A DNA stretch of 6,938 nt from an uncultured Clostridia bacterium (GTDB taxonomy: Bacteria > Bacillota > Clostridia > Christensenellales > Borkfalkiaceae): assembly GCA_937915565.1 (NCBI GenBank), contig CALDMH010000070.1, positions 1-6,938 on the forward strand, given 5' to 3'. Each line of letters opens with the position of its first letter. Within the stretch, counting starts at the first letter, position 1. Below are positions 1 to 5,416 of this stretch, in pieces. The notes under the pieces were generated by a model, which ran no database searches, had not been told where the DNA came from, and was given only the letters and a program-made list of their open reading frames with translations. The position numbers and the translations under genes are program-made.

Positions 1-406
1 AATTTGAAAATTGCGGGGAGCTGAATCGCATCGCGCCGCCTCCGACGGTATCGATAACGACCATAGTCAAATTTCCCGGGTTTCTCCCTCCCTCGAAATA
101 AGGGTCTATACCGTTCAAGTCCAAAGTAAACTTCTTTCCGTTTAAACTTGTGAAATCGATTTGTTTATTTTTGAGTACTTTTATCGTGGTGTTTTCGGCT
201 GTGGAAGTATCCGGAATGTTGTTTCCGAGTTCTTCATACGACGAATAATTCGTCGTAACGCCGTCTATCGTCAGCGCCGCCGCGTCGTCTGCCGCCTGCG
301 CCGTTTTTGCGAACGAAACGCCTTGCGCGAAAAGCGCAAAACCCATAACTACGCTCAAAATACCGAGAATAACGGTAAGTGACAGTCTTTTTCTACTTCT
401 CTCCAT
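1..406 (-). CDS. Secreted surface protein, N-terminal part (runs off left edge)
   Basis: Reading the minus strand from an ATG at 406-404 gives 135 uninterrupted codons to the window edge, so only the N-terminus is present. The start is supported by an AGAGGT ribosome binding site (418-413) and a promoter just upstream. The protein begins MERSRKRLSLTVILG, with basic residues at 3-7, then a hydrophobic core at about 8-33. An AQA|AD site follows, so signal peptidase I would cut near residue 38. The protein is therefore exported. The mature part contains a run resembling the motif of right-handed beta-helix or pectate-lyase-like repeats in Firmicutes surface proteins: TIKVLKNKQIDF (about 79-90), then KKFTLDLNG (about 95-103), compare 'TItLlkdi...k.vtLDLNG'. 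That resemblance is from memory and the catalytic or adhesive role is unknown. A secreted start is well supported; the family assignment is tentative. Confidence 0.85.
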   Translation of the reverse strand, partial: MERSRKRLSLTVILGILSVVMGFALFAQGVSFAKTAQAADDAAALTIDGVTTNYSSYEELGNNIPDTSTAENTTIKVLKNKQIDFTSLNGKKFTLDLNGIDPYFEGGRNPGNLTMVVIDTVGGGAMRFSSPQFSN

Positions 407-446
407 TTTTTTACCTCTACGTTTTATTTTATTTAGAAGTATCTCA

Positions 447-475
447 ATTCTATCACGCCCCCGAGATAAAGTCAA
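447..475 (-). promoter_or_regulatory. Sigma-A type promoter for the secreted protein gene
   Basis: On the minus strand, TTGACT (475-470) is separated by exactly 17 bases from TAGAAT (452-447). Each hexamer is one base from the sigma-70/sigma-A consensus. The predicted start of transcription is near 440, giving a leader of about 35 nt before the ATG at 406. It diverges from the tldD promoter at 689-717. Confidence 0.8.
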
Positions 476-688
476 CACAAATTGCATTTGTCGTTGTCTT
501 TTTTCGCCTCTTCACTTTGCCGTTCGCCTCTTCGCTTATCTTTTTTTCTCGTTCTTTTGCCCGCCCCGCCGCTCCTTGCGGGCGGCGGGGCGGGCGGGTT
601 AAAACGCTCGTTTCAAAAAACGGCTTGAAAAGCGACTTAAAAAAGGCGTAAACCGTTGATTTTCCCGCAAATTTCGCCGTTAATCCGT
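476..688. other. Gene-free spacer between divergent promoters
   Basis: No credible gene is seen between the two promoters. The plus strand is pyrimidine-rich from about 482 to 578, with several T-runs and an 11-base direct repeat TTCGCCTCTTC at 503-513 and 523-533. It then switches to purine-rich from about 580 to 652. The GC hairpin described separately sits at the switch point. A second, weaker hairpin lies at 605-634: CGCT/AGCG and TTTCAA/TTGAAA pair around an 8-base loop, with a 2-base bulge. The open frame at 379-651 on the plus strand has low-complexity composition and overlaps the start of the real minus-strand gene. Confidence 0.6.
559..595. repeat. Very GC-rich perfect inverted repeat in divergent intergenic region
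   Basis: GCCCGCCCCGCCGC (559-572) is exactly complementary to GCGGCGGGGCGGGC (582-595), leaving a 9-base loop (573-581). Two more pairs, one a T-G wobble, may form inside the loop. This is a 14 bp, fully G/C stem in a region otherwise rich in A and T. It is not a normal intrinsic terminator. On the plus strand it is followed by GGGTTAAAACG and on the minus strand by AAAAGAACGAG, so neither transcript would have a U-tract after the stem. It lies between two outward-facing promoters, so no gene needs to end here. It could be a protein-binding or DNA-structure element, or a remnant of a small mobile repeat. The function is unknown. Confidence 0.7.
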
Positions 689-717
689 TTGACTTTTCAA
701 AAGGCGTGTTATATAAT
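689..717 (+). promoter_or_regulatory. Sigma-A type promoter for the tldD-pmbA-SGNH operon
   Basis: TTGACT (689-694) and a perfect TATAAT (712-717) are separated by 17 bases. Transcription would start near 724, leaving a short leader of about 30 nt. That leader includes a GGGAGAG ribosome binding site (742-748), 6 bases before the tldD ATG. The octamer TATATAAT occurs twice, at 710-717 and 722-729, so a second -10-like hexamer lies 12 bases downstream. It has no matching -35. Confidence 0.85.
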
Positions 718-754
718 GGTTTATATAATAAAATTTCAAACGGGAGAGTAAATT

Positions 755-2152
755 ATGGCATTTTCAAAATTTCTCAACGACAGGCGCGTCGCCGCGAAGG
801 AACTCGTTGCGGAGCTGAGAAAAAGCTTTGCTTACGCGAGCGTTCTCGGCACGGACGTGAGAGCGACGGTTTACATTGCCGATTTCAAGTCATCCGGCGT
901 GCGCGACGGAGCGGGCGAATGCGGTTTCGTCGTCAGAATGTGGAACGGAAGAGCGTTTCTCGAATATTCGCTCGACGATATTTCGGGCGATATTCAAAAG
1001 CTCGCGAAAAAGATTATAAACGAGGCCACGCCCTCGAAACCCCTTTTCGATAAAGAGATTAAGCCGAGCGCGCCGGTGGACGAGCCGCTCGTAAAATCCT
1101 TTCACAGGGAAAACGATTTTGCGGAATATTCGGACGGCGAAATCCTCGGCTTCTGCAAGAAGATAAGAGATTCAATCAAGGCGAAAACCGATAAGGCCGT
1201 CAACGCTTCGGGCTATATCCTGCCCTTCGAGGTTTCCAAGCTTTTCGTTTCGGAAAACAGGGAGCTCGACCAGAATTACGGCTGGGTGAACGCAATGGCT
1301 ATCGTTATTTATAGCGACGGGAAAACCGTCCGCGCAAGGGAGGACGCTTATTCCACGAAGATGTCCGACGTTTTTGCGGAACTTCCGAAAAAACTCGACA
1401 AGCTCGTGACGCTTGCGGCAAAACTTACCAAATCCAAACCGATAACCCCTGGGGTTTACGACGTGATAACGGACAGCTCCATTTCGGGGCTTATCGCGCA
1501 CGAGGCGTTCGGGCACGGCGTTGAAATGGACCAGTTCGTTAAGGACAGAGCTTTGGCAAAACGGTACGTCGGCAAATACGTCGCTTCGCCGATTACCAAT
1601 ATGCGCGACGGCGCGGCGGCTACTCTTTCTGCGGCTTCGTTCTTCTTCGACGACGAAGGCTCGCTTGCCGGCGACACGCAGATAATCAAGGACGGAATTC
1701 TCGTTGCGGGAATGTGCGATTCCGTTTCGGCAAGTCAGCTTGGCGCGGAAGTCACCGGGAACGGCAGAAGAGAGAGTTACAAGAGAAAGGCGTATACGAG
1801 AATGACCAACACTTTCTTTGAAAAGGGAGAGGACAAGCTCGAAGATATGATTGCTTCGATAAAGCACGGTTATATGCTTTTCGACACGAACAACGGAATG
1901 GAAGACCCGAAAAACTGGCAGATACAATGCACTGCGGAATACGGAATCGAGATTATCGACGGAAAGCTTACGGATAATTACGTTTCGCCCGTGGTTATAA
2001 GCGGCAGCGTGCCGGAACTTTTGAAGTCTATCACTATGGTTTCGGACGGAATGGAGATAATCGGCGCGGGAATGTGCGGAAAGGGTTATAAAGAATGGGT
2101 GAAAGTGACCGACGGCGGTCCTGCGCTCAAAGTGAGGGCTAAACTTGGATGA
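755..2152 (+). CDS. tldD: TldD, catalytic metalloprotease subunit of the TldD/TldE complex
   Basis: This 465-residue protein is a TldD (peptidase U62 family) protease subunit, close to the 481 residues of E. coli TldD. The zinc site HEAFGH is at residues 249-254 (HExxxH with H249, E250 and H254), preceded by the typical GVYDVITDSSISGLIA. C441, in the C-terminal GAGMCGKG motif, matches the cysteine that completes metal binding in characterised TldD. Other family landmarks are the FFFDDEGS segment and a GNGRRES stretch. There is no signal peptide, so it acts in the cytoplasm. With TldE it forms a complex that in E. coli trims the leader of microcin B17 precursor and degrades unfolded CcdA. The start is fixed by GGGAGAG six bases upstream and a consensus promoter. 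Its stop overlaps the next ATG by 4 bases (ATGA), indicating translational coupling. The substrate in this organism is unknown. Confidence 0.95.
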   Translation: MAFSKFLNDRRVAAKELVAELRKSFAYASVLGTDVRATVYIADFKSSGVRDGAGECGFVVRMWNGRAFLEYSLDDISGDIQKLAKKIINEATPSKPLFDKEIKPSAPVDEPLVKSFHRENDFAEYSDGEILGFCKKIRDSIKAKTDKAVNASGYILPFEVSKLFVSENRELDQNYGWVNAMAIVIYSDGKTVRAREDAYSTKMSDVFAELPKKLDKLVTLAAKLTKSKPITPGVYDVITDSSISGLIAHEAFGHGVEMDQFVKDRALAKRYVGKYVASPITNMRDGAAATLSAASFFFDDEGSLAGDTQIIKDGILVAGMCDSVSASQLGAEVTGNGRRESYKRKAYTRMTNTFFEKGEDKLEDMIASIKHGYMLFDTNNGMEDPKNWQIQCTAEYGIEIIDGKLTDNYVSPVVISGSVPELLKSITMVSDGMEIIGAGMCGKGYKEWVKVTDGGPALKVRAKLG

Positions 2153-3432
2153 ATAATCGAATCGAATTGCTTAAAAAGCTGCTTAAAGAAAATAAAAACG
2201 TCTCCGATTACAAAATCAATCGGACGGAAAAAACGTCGAGCGAATTGTTTTTCGTTCACAAAACTCTCGAAACTTCGAGAGCGACCGACACCTGCGATAC
2301 GACCGTGACCGTTTATAACGACCACGACGGAAAGAAGGGCGAATCGTCGTTTTCGGTTTACGAATCTATGACGAACGCCGAGTTGAAGGCAAAAATCTCC
2401 GCAGCGGCGGAACGCGCGAAACTCGTTTTCAACGAGCCTTACGAAATTCCGAGCGGCGAAAAGGCGAGAAGGGAAGTTCCTTCCAACTTTAAAAATTACG
2501 AGCCGAAGGAGCTCGCGGCAAAAATCGCCGAGGCCGTGTTTAAAGCCGACGATTACGACGGCGGAGCGATAAACGCTCTCGAAATTTTCGTTAATAAACT
2601 CGAAATAACCGTCGTAAACAGCAAGGGAATCGACGTTACGGAAGTTAAGTACGACGCTATGGTCGAAGCGATTCCCACCTGGAACGAGAGCGGGGAATCC
2701 GTCGAGCTTTACGAGGCTTATCGCTTCACCGAGTTCGACGCTGCCGACGTCACCGCCGAAATCGACGGAAAAATGAAAGAGGTTCGCGACAGAAAGCACG
2801 CGAAAAAGCCTGCCGAAAAAATCACGGCGGACGTCGTTTTAAACGTAAAGGAAGCCGGCGAGATTTTCAGCGAACTTGCTTACGACCTCGATATGGGCGC
2901 GGTTTATTCGCATTATAACCTTCATTCCGTCGGCGACGATTTGCAAAAAGGCGAATGTGACGAGATAACGCTTACGATGAAGGGCGCGATGAAAGGCAGC
3001 GAGTATTCGGCGGCTTTCGACGGCGACGGCGTTACGCTCACCGATAAAACGATAATCGAAAACGGAAAGGTTACGGGGTATTTCGGCTCGAACAGGTTCG
3101 CGAGTTATCTCGGCGAAAAGCCCACGGGCAACCTTAAATGCGTAAGCGTCGGAAAAGGCAGCCTTACGGATAAAGAACTCGAAGAAAAGCCGTATCTCGA
3201 ATGCGTTTCGCTCTCTGGTTTGCAGCTCGACCTTTACAACGATTACATCGGCGGAGAAATCAGGCTCGCTTATTATCGTCACGACGGCGTTTCCGAGCCG
3301 GTAACCGGCATTTCTATGAGCGGAAAACTTTCCGAAGTTCTCGGAAAATTGAGGCTTTCCGATAAAACGAAGGTTCGCGGATATTACGGCGGTCCTTACA
3401 AGGTTCTCCTTAAAGGAATGGAAATAATCTGA
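2149..3432 (+). CDS. pmbA: TldE/PmbA, non-catalytic partner of TldD
   Basis: This 427-residue TldD/PmbA family protein is slightly shorter than E. coli PmbA (about 450). It lacks any HExxxH motif, as expected of the TldE subunit, which binds no metal and completes the substrate-enclosing chamber with TldD. Family signatures are visible in the C-terminal half: FDGDGV (290-295) followed by IIENGKVTGYFGSNRFASYLG, then a PTGN segment, SGKLSEVLG, and a terminal YYGGPYKVLLKGMEII. The start codon overlaps the tldD stop (ATGA), so the two subunits are probably made in matched amounts by coupled translation; no separate strong ribosome binding site is needed. No signal peptide or membrane segment is seen. 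The subfamily (TldE rather than a second TldD) is inferred from the absent zinc motif and the tandem arrangement. Confidence 0.92.
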   Translation: MNNRIELLKKLLKENKNVSDYKINRTEKTSSELFFVHKTLETSRATDTCDTTVTVYNDHDGKKGESSFSVYESMTNAELKAKISAAAERAKLVFNEPYEIPSGEKARREVPSNFKNYEPKELAAKIAEAVFKADDYDGGAINALEIFVNKLEITVVNSKGIDVTEVKYDAMVEAIPTWNESGESVELYEAYRFTEFDAADVTAEIDGKMKEVRDRKHAKKPAEKITADVVLNVKEAGEIFSELAYDLDMGAVYSHYNLHSVGDDLQKGECDEITLTMKGAMKGSEYSAAFDGDGVTLTDKTIIENGKVTGYFGSNRFASYLGEKPTGNLKCVSVGKGSLTDKELEEKPYLECVSLSGLQLDLYNDYIGGEIRLAYYRHDGVSEPVTGISMSGKLSEVLGKLRLSDKTKVRGYYGGPYKVLLKGMEII

Positions 3433-3454
3433 GAACAAGGTATGCGAGGTTAAT

Positions 3455-4051
3455 ATGAAGGAAACTTTCGAGTGGATTCAGACTTGGTGCGACCACACCG
3501 AAAAAAACGACTTGCCGAGAGTTCTGCTCGTCGGCGATAGCATAACCCGCGCTTATCAGGAGCGCGTGAGGGAAATTTTAAGCGGTAAATTTTACGTCGA
3601 TTATCTCGCCGCGTCCTATTCGATTGACCAGCCGATTTTCGTCAATTTCGTAACGTCTTTCGCAAAGGATTCGGATTACGCCCTGATTCATTTCAATCAC
3701 GGCTTGCACGGCTGGCATAACACCGACAAGGTTTACGGCGAGGGAATCGAAAAATTGCTTGCCGACGTCGGTAAAAACAGGAAAGTCATTCTCGCCACGT
3801 CAACGCTCGTTAAAGAGAGCGGCAACGCAAGGATAGACTATCGCCAAACGGGCGTGATTCTTCGCAGAAATCAGGTTTTGCAAAAGATTTCCGAAAGAAA
3901 CGGTTACGCGATAGACGACCTTTACGCCGTCAGCGCGAATCTTCCCAACGAGTTCAGGTGGGAGGACGGAGTGCATTACGACGAAAGGGGAAGCGAACGC
4001 CTTGCGGAGGCGGTTGCGAAATCGATAGAGAAGGAATACGCGAAAAAGTAA
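3455..4051 (+). CDS. Small cytoplasmic SGNH/GDSL-family hydrolase
   Basis: This 198-residue protein has the SGNH hydrolase layout. Block I is VLLVGDSIT (23-31), with the likely nucleophile S29. A block III equivalent, HFNHGLHGW, is at 79-87, where N81 could supply the oxyanion hole. Block V is DGVHYDERG (171-179), with D171 and H174 completing the catalytic triad in the usual DxxH spacing. Such enzymes hydrolyse ester or acetyl groups on lipids, carbohydrates or other small molecules; the substrate cannot be told from sequence. There is no signal peptide, so it is probably intracellular. It lies 22 bases after pmbA with no terminator between, and a GAGGT ribosome binding site (3446-3450) sits just before the ATG, so it is likely the third gene of the tldD operon. 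Block III departs from the classic GxND. The family is confident; the function is not. Confidence 0.88.
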   Translation: MKETFEWIQTWCDHTEKNDLPRVLLVGDSITRAYQERVREILSGKFYVDYLAASYSIDQPIFVNFVTSFAKDSDYALIHFNHGLHGWHNTDKVYGEGIEKLLADVGKNRKVILATSTLVKESGNARIDYRQTGVILRRNQVLQKISERNGYAIDDLYAVSANLPNEFRWEDGVHYDERGSERLAEAVAKSIEKEYAKK

Positions 4052-4127
4052 CCGCCTTTCGAGCGTGAGTTTAAGGCCGAATTTTACGAATTATTATAAA
4101 ATACTCCCCTAAAACGCATAAAAAAAG

Positions 4128-4156
4128 TTGACGGGGACAATAAAAGATGCTATAAT
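4128..4156 (+). promoter_or_regulatory. Sigma-A type promoter of the str operon (rpsL-rpsG-fusA)
   Basis: TTGACG (4128-4133) and a perfect TATAAT (4151-4156) are 17 bases apart. An A-rich stretch (4111-4127) precedes the -35 box and could act as an UP element, which fits a highly expressed ribosomal operon. Transcription would start near 4163, leaving a leader of about 109 nt before rpsL. Confidence 0.85.
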
Positions 4157-4162
4157 CGTTTA

Positions 4163-4271
4163 GTGATTATCCGTAAAGGTATGCAATTTCTACGGATATT
4201 CCTTTAAAATGCTTTCTTTAAACGGGTTAGGGTCCGTTTTCAGAATATCCAAATTTATAAGGAGGTAAAAA
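4163..4271 (+). promoter_or_regulatory. Structured 5' leader of rpsL with competing helices
   Basis: Three helices can be drawn by eye. Helix A pairs 4168-4175 with 4191-4198 (TATCCGTA/TACGGATA, 8 bp, 15-nt loop). Helix B pairs GGATATTC (4194-4201) with GAATATCC (4243-4250), 8 bp, and encloses helix C, AAACGG/CCGTTT (4220-4225/4234-4239). A and B share 4194-4198, so they exclude each other. The rpsL ribosome binding site (AAGGAGG at about 4259-4265) lies just after helix B. There is no U-tract, so control, if any, would act on translation or stability. I do not recognise a known riboswitch or ribosomal-protein leader family. The pairing is seen directly; regulation is inferred. Confidence 0.45.
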
Positions 4272-4643
4272 ATGCCAACTATCAACCAACTTATCAAGCA
4301 GGGCAGAGTAACGGCGCAGGACAAATGCAAAACCCCTATTATGGGACATTGTCCGCAGAAGAGAGGCGTTTGCCTTTCGGTAACGACCACTTCCCCCAAA
4401 AAGCCTAACTCCGCGCTCCGTAAGATTGCAAGAGTTCGTCTTACGAACAAGCAGGAAGGAACGGTGTATATTCCCGGCGAAGGTCACAACCTTCAAGAGC
4501 ACAGTTCCGTGCTTATCCGCGGCGGAAGAGTTAGAGATTTGCCCGGCGTAAGATACCACATCATCCGCGGCACGCTCGATACCGCAGGCGTTGCAAAGAG
4601 AAAACAGGCAAGAAGCAAATACGGCGCAAAACGCCCCAAATAA
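4272..4643 (+). CDS. rpsL: 30S ribosomal protein S12
   Basis: This is a complete 123-residue S12, the decoding-centre protein of the small subunit. The start has an excellent AAGGAGG site about 6 bases upstream. Conserved landmarks are [16 protein letters not shown] (27-34), [10 protein letters not shown] (42-51), GEGHNLQEH (69-77), [14 protein letters not shown] (83-96) and the basic tail [11 protein letters not shown]. The length is the short form, without the N-terminal insertion found in Bacillus. K43, the classic streptomycin-sensitivity lysine, is present. Position 88, normally lysine, is arginine (codon AGA). D89, the residue methylthiolated by RimO in E. coli, is kept. The loop N59-K60-Q61-E62-G63-T64 also departs from the usual N-G-x-E-V/I-T, and S79 replaces a usual valine. 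It is the first gene of the str operon. Confidence 0.98.
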   Translation: MPTINQLIKQGRVTAQDKCKTPIMGHCPQKRGVCLSVTTTSPKKPNSALRKIARVRLTNKQEGTVYIPGEGHNLQEHSSVLIRGGRVRDLPGVRYHIIRGTLDTAGVAKRKQARSKYGAKRPK

Positions 4644-4661
4644 TTTTTAAATAGGTTATTT

Positions 4662-4825
4662 GCTCGCTTAAACACAAATCCTACTTATGGCGGAGATTCT
4701 GAAACGCCCGAAAAGTAGGCAGTACGACGTCTCGGACGTCGGAAGGTTCGCTCCCGAAGGCAATCCGCAAGGATAGTCGCAGGTTTAAGAGCGATAGCTG
4801 TACACGGGTTATATTTTATATACCC
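4662..4825 (+). ncRNA. Structured intercistronic RNA domain between rpsL and rpsG (candidate cis-regulator)
   Basis: The rpsL-rpsG spacer is 209 nt, contains no gene and can be folded by eye into a closed domain. P1 is CTTAAAC (4667-4673) with GTTTAAG (4783-4789), extendable by GCTC/GAGC or TCGC/GCGA. P2 is CCTACTT (4680-4686) with AAGTAGG (4713-4719), capped by GGCG/CGCC (4689-4692/4705-4708). P3 is CGACGTC/GACGTCG (4725-4731/4735-4741) with a 3-nt loop. P4 is TTCG/CGAA (4747-4750/4755-4758). P5 is ATCC/GGAT (4763-4766/4771-4774), closed by a GCAA (GNRA) tetraloop. A separate hairpin GGGT-ATAT/ATAT-ACCC (4806-4825) ends 10 bases before the rpsG ribosome binding site. In E. coli the S12-S7 spacer is the S7 autoregulatory site, so an S7-binding element is the leading guess. 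No Rfam family is recognised, and nothing indicates an independent promoter. Confidence 0.6.
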
Positions 4826-4852
4826 TAAATAATTTAAAGGAGGACAACAATT

Positions 4853-5323
4853 ATGCCAAGAAGAGGTGGCGTACCCAAGAGGGACGTATTACCGGATCCT
4901 ATATACGGCAACAAGGTGCTTACCAAACTTATCAATCAAGTTATGCTTGACGGTAAGAAAGGCACTGCGCAGACAATCGTATACGACGCTTTGACCAAAT
5001 CGTCCGAAAAACTCGGAGTTGCTCCGATGGATATTTTCAATCAGGCGATGAACAACGTTATGCCCGTTCTCGAAGTAAAAGCGAGAAGAGTAGGCGGTTC
5101 TAACTACCAAGTTCCTATCGAAATCAGGCCGGAGAGAAGACAAACTCTCGCGATTCGTTGGATAGTGGCGAGCGCAAGAAAGAGAAGCGACCGCGATATG
5201 TGCAACAAACTCGCGTCCGAGCTTATGGACGCGTATAACAACGCAGGCGGAGCCGTAAAGAAGAAAGAAGATACTCACAGAATGGCGGAAGCAAACAAGG
5301 CGTTTGCTCATTACCGCTGGTAA
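4853..5323 (+). CDS. rpsG: 30S ribosomal protein S7
   Basis: This is a complete 156-residue S7, the usual bacterial length. S7 is a primary assembly protein that binds the 3' major (head) domain of 16S rRNA and lines the E site. It starts [21 protein letters not shown] and contains the beta-hairpin region with [19 protein letters not shown] at about 73-91. [14 protein letters not shown] follows, and the standard [15 protein letters not shown] ends the protein. The start is fixed by AAAGGAGG (4836-4843), 9 bases upstream. It is the second gene of the str operon. In E. coli S7 represses its own operon by binding the spacer upstream of rpsG, and the same position here holds a large folded element. 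No unusual residues stand out. Confidence 0.98.
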   Translation: MPRRGGVPKRDVLPDPIYGNKVLTKLINQVMLDGKKGTAQTIVYDALTKSSEKLGVAPMDIFNQAMNNVMPVLEVKARRVGGSNYQVPIEIRPERRQTLAIRWIVASARKRSDRDMCNKLASELMDAYNNAGGAVKKKEDTHRMAEANKAFAHYRW

Positions 5324-5398
5324 TTCTTCGGGGCGTTTGTCGTTTGCGGCTTGATAAAAGCCCGCAGATTTCGCGCCCGAGAAGAATCTGTTAAGATT
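5323..5398 (+). promoter_or_regulatory. Two-part stem-loop in the rpsG-fusA spacer
   Basis: The outer stem pairs ATTCTTC (5323-5329) with GAAGAAT (5381-5387). After a small bulge it continues as GGGCG (5331-5335) with CGCCC (5374-5378). The inner stem pairs TGCGGCTT (5345-5352) with AAGCCCGCA (5358-5366), leaving one bulged C and a GATAA loop. A second hairpin, AATCT-GTTA-AGATT (5385-5398), overlaps the 3' end of the outer stem, so the two compete. It ends at the base before the AAGGAG ribosome binding site of fusA (5399-5404). No U-run follows the long stem, so it is not an intrinsic terminator and transcription should continue into fusA. A role in translation control or mRNA processing is inferred only. 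Confidence 0.55.
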
Positions 5399-5416
5399 AA
5401 GGAGTAATTTTACAAT

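Noticed and set aside
559..595. Intrinsic terminator at the GC-rich hairpin
   Set aside because: No T-run follows the stem on either strand, and both flanking genes are transcribed away from it, so no transcript would need to end here.
379..651. 90-codon plus-strand open frame in the divergent spacer
   Set aside because: It begins inside the secreted-protein gene, has no ribosome binding site, encodes a low-complexity Phe/Ser/Arg-rich product, and spans the GC hairpin and the minus-strand promoter.
1172..1927. 251-codon open frame on the minus strand opposite tldD
   Set aside because: It lies wholly antisense to a confidently identified gene, is rich in Arg, Val, Phe and His in the manner of shadow frames, and matches no family. 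The same applies to the minus-strand frames at 2086-2799, 2839-3438, 4889-5428, 5435-6274 and 6416-6937.
4053..4085. Terminator after the SGNH hydrolase gene
   Set aside because: GCCTT (4054-4058) can pair with AAGGC (4073-4077), and AATTTTA follows. However, the stem is only 5-6 bp with a 14-base loop and a weak T-run, so I cannot support it. Read-through into the str operon is possible.
4742..4760. tRNA T-arm (GGTTCGCTCCC) in the rpsL-rpsG spacer
   Set aside because: The 5-bp T-stem does not form, the loop is not TTCRANY, and no acceptor, D or anticodon arms can be placed around it.
4644..4852. Known riboswitch, T-box, SRP RNA or ribozyme in the rpsL-rpsG spacer
   Set aside because: I looked for the T-box GGUGG/UGG core, the SRP GGAAGGAAGCAG loop, hammerhead CUGAUGA/GAAA and common riboswitch cores, and none is present.
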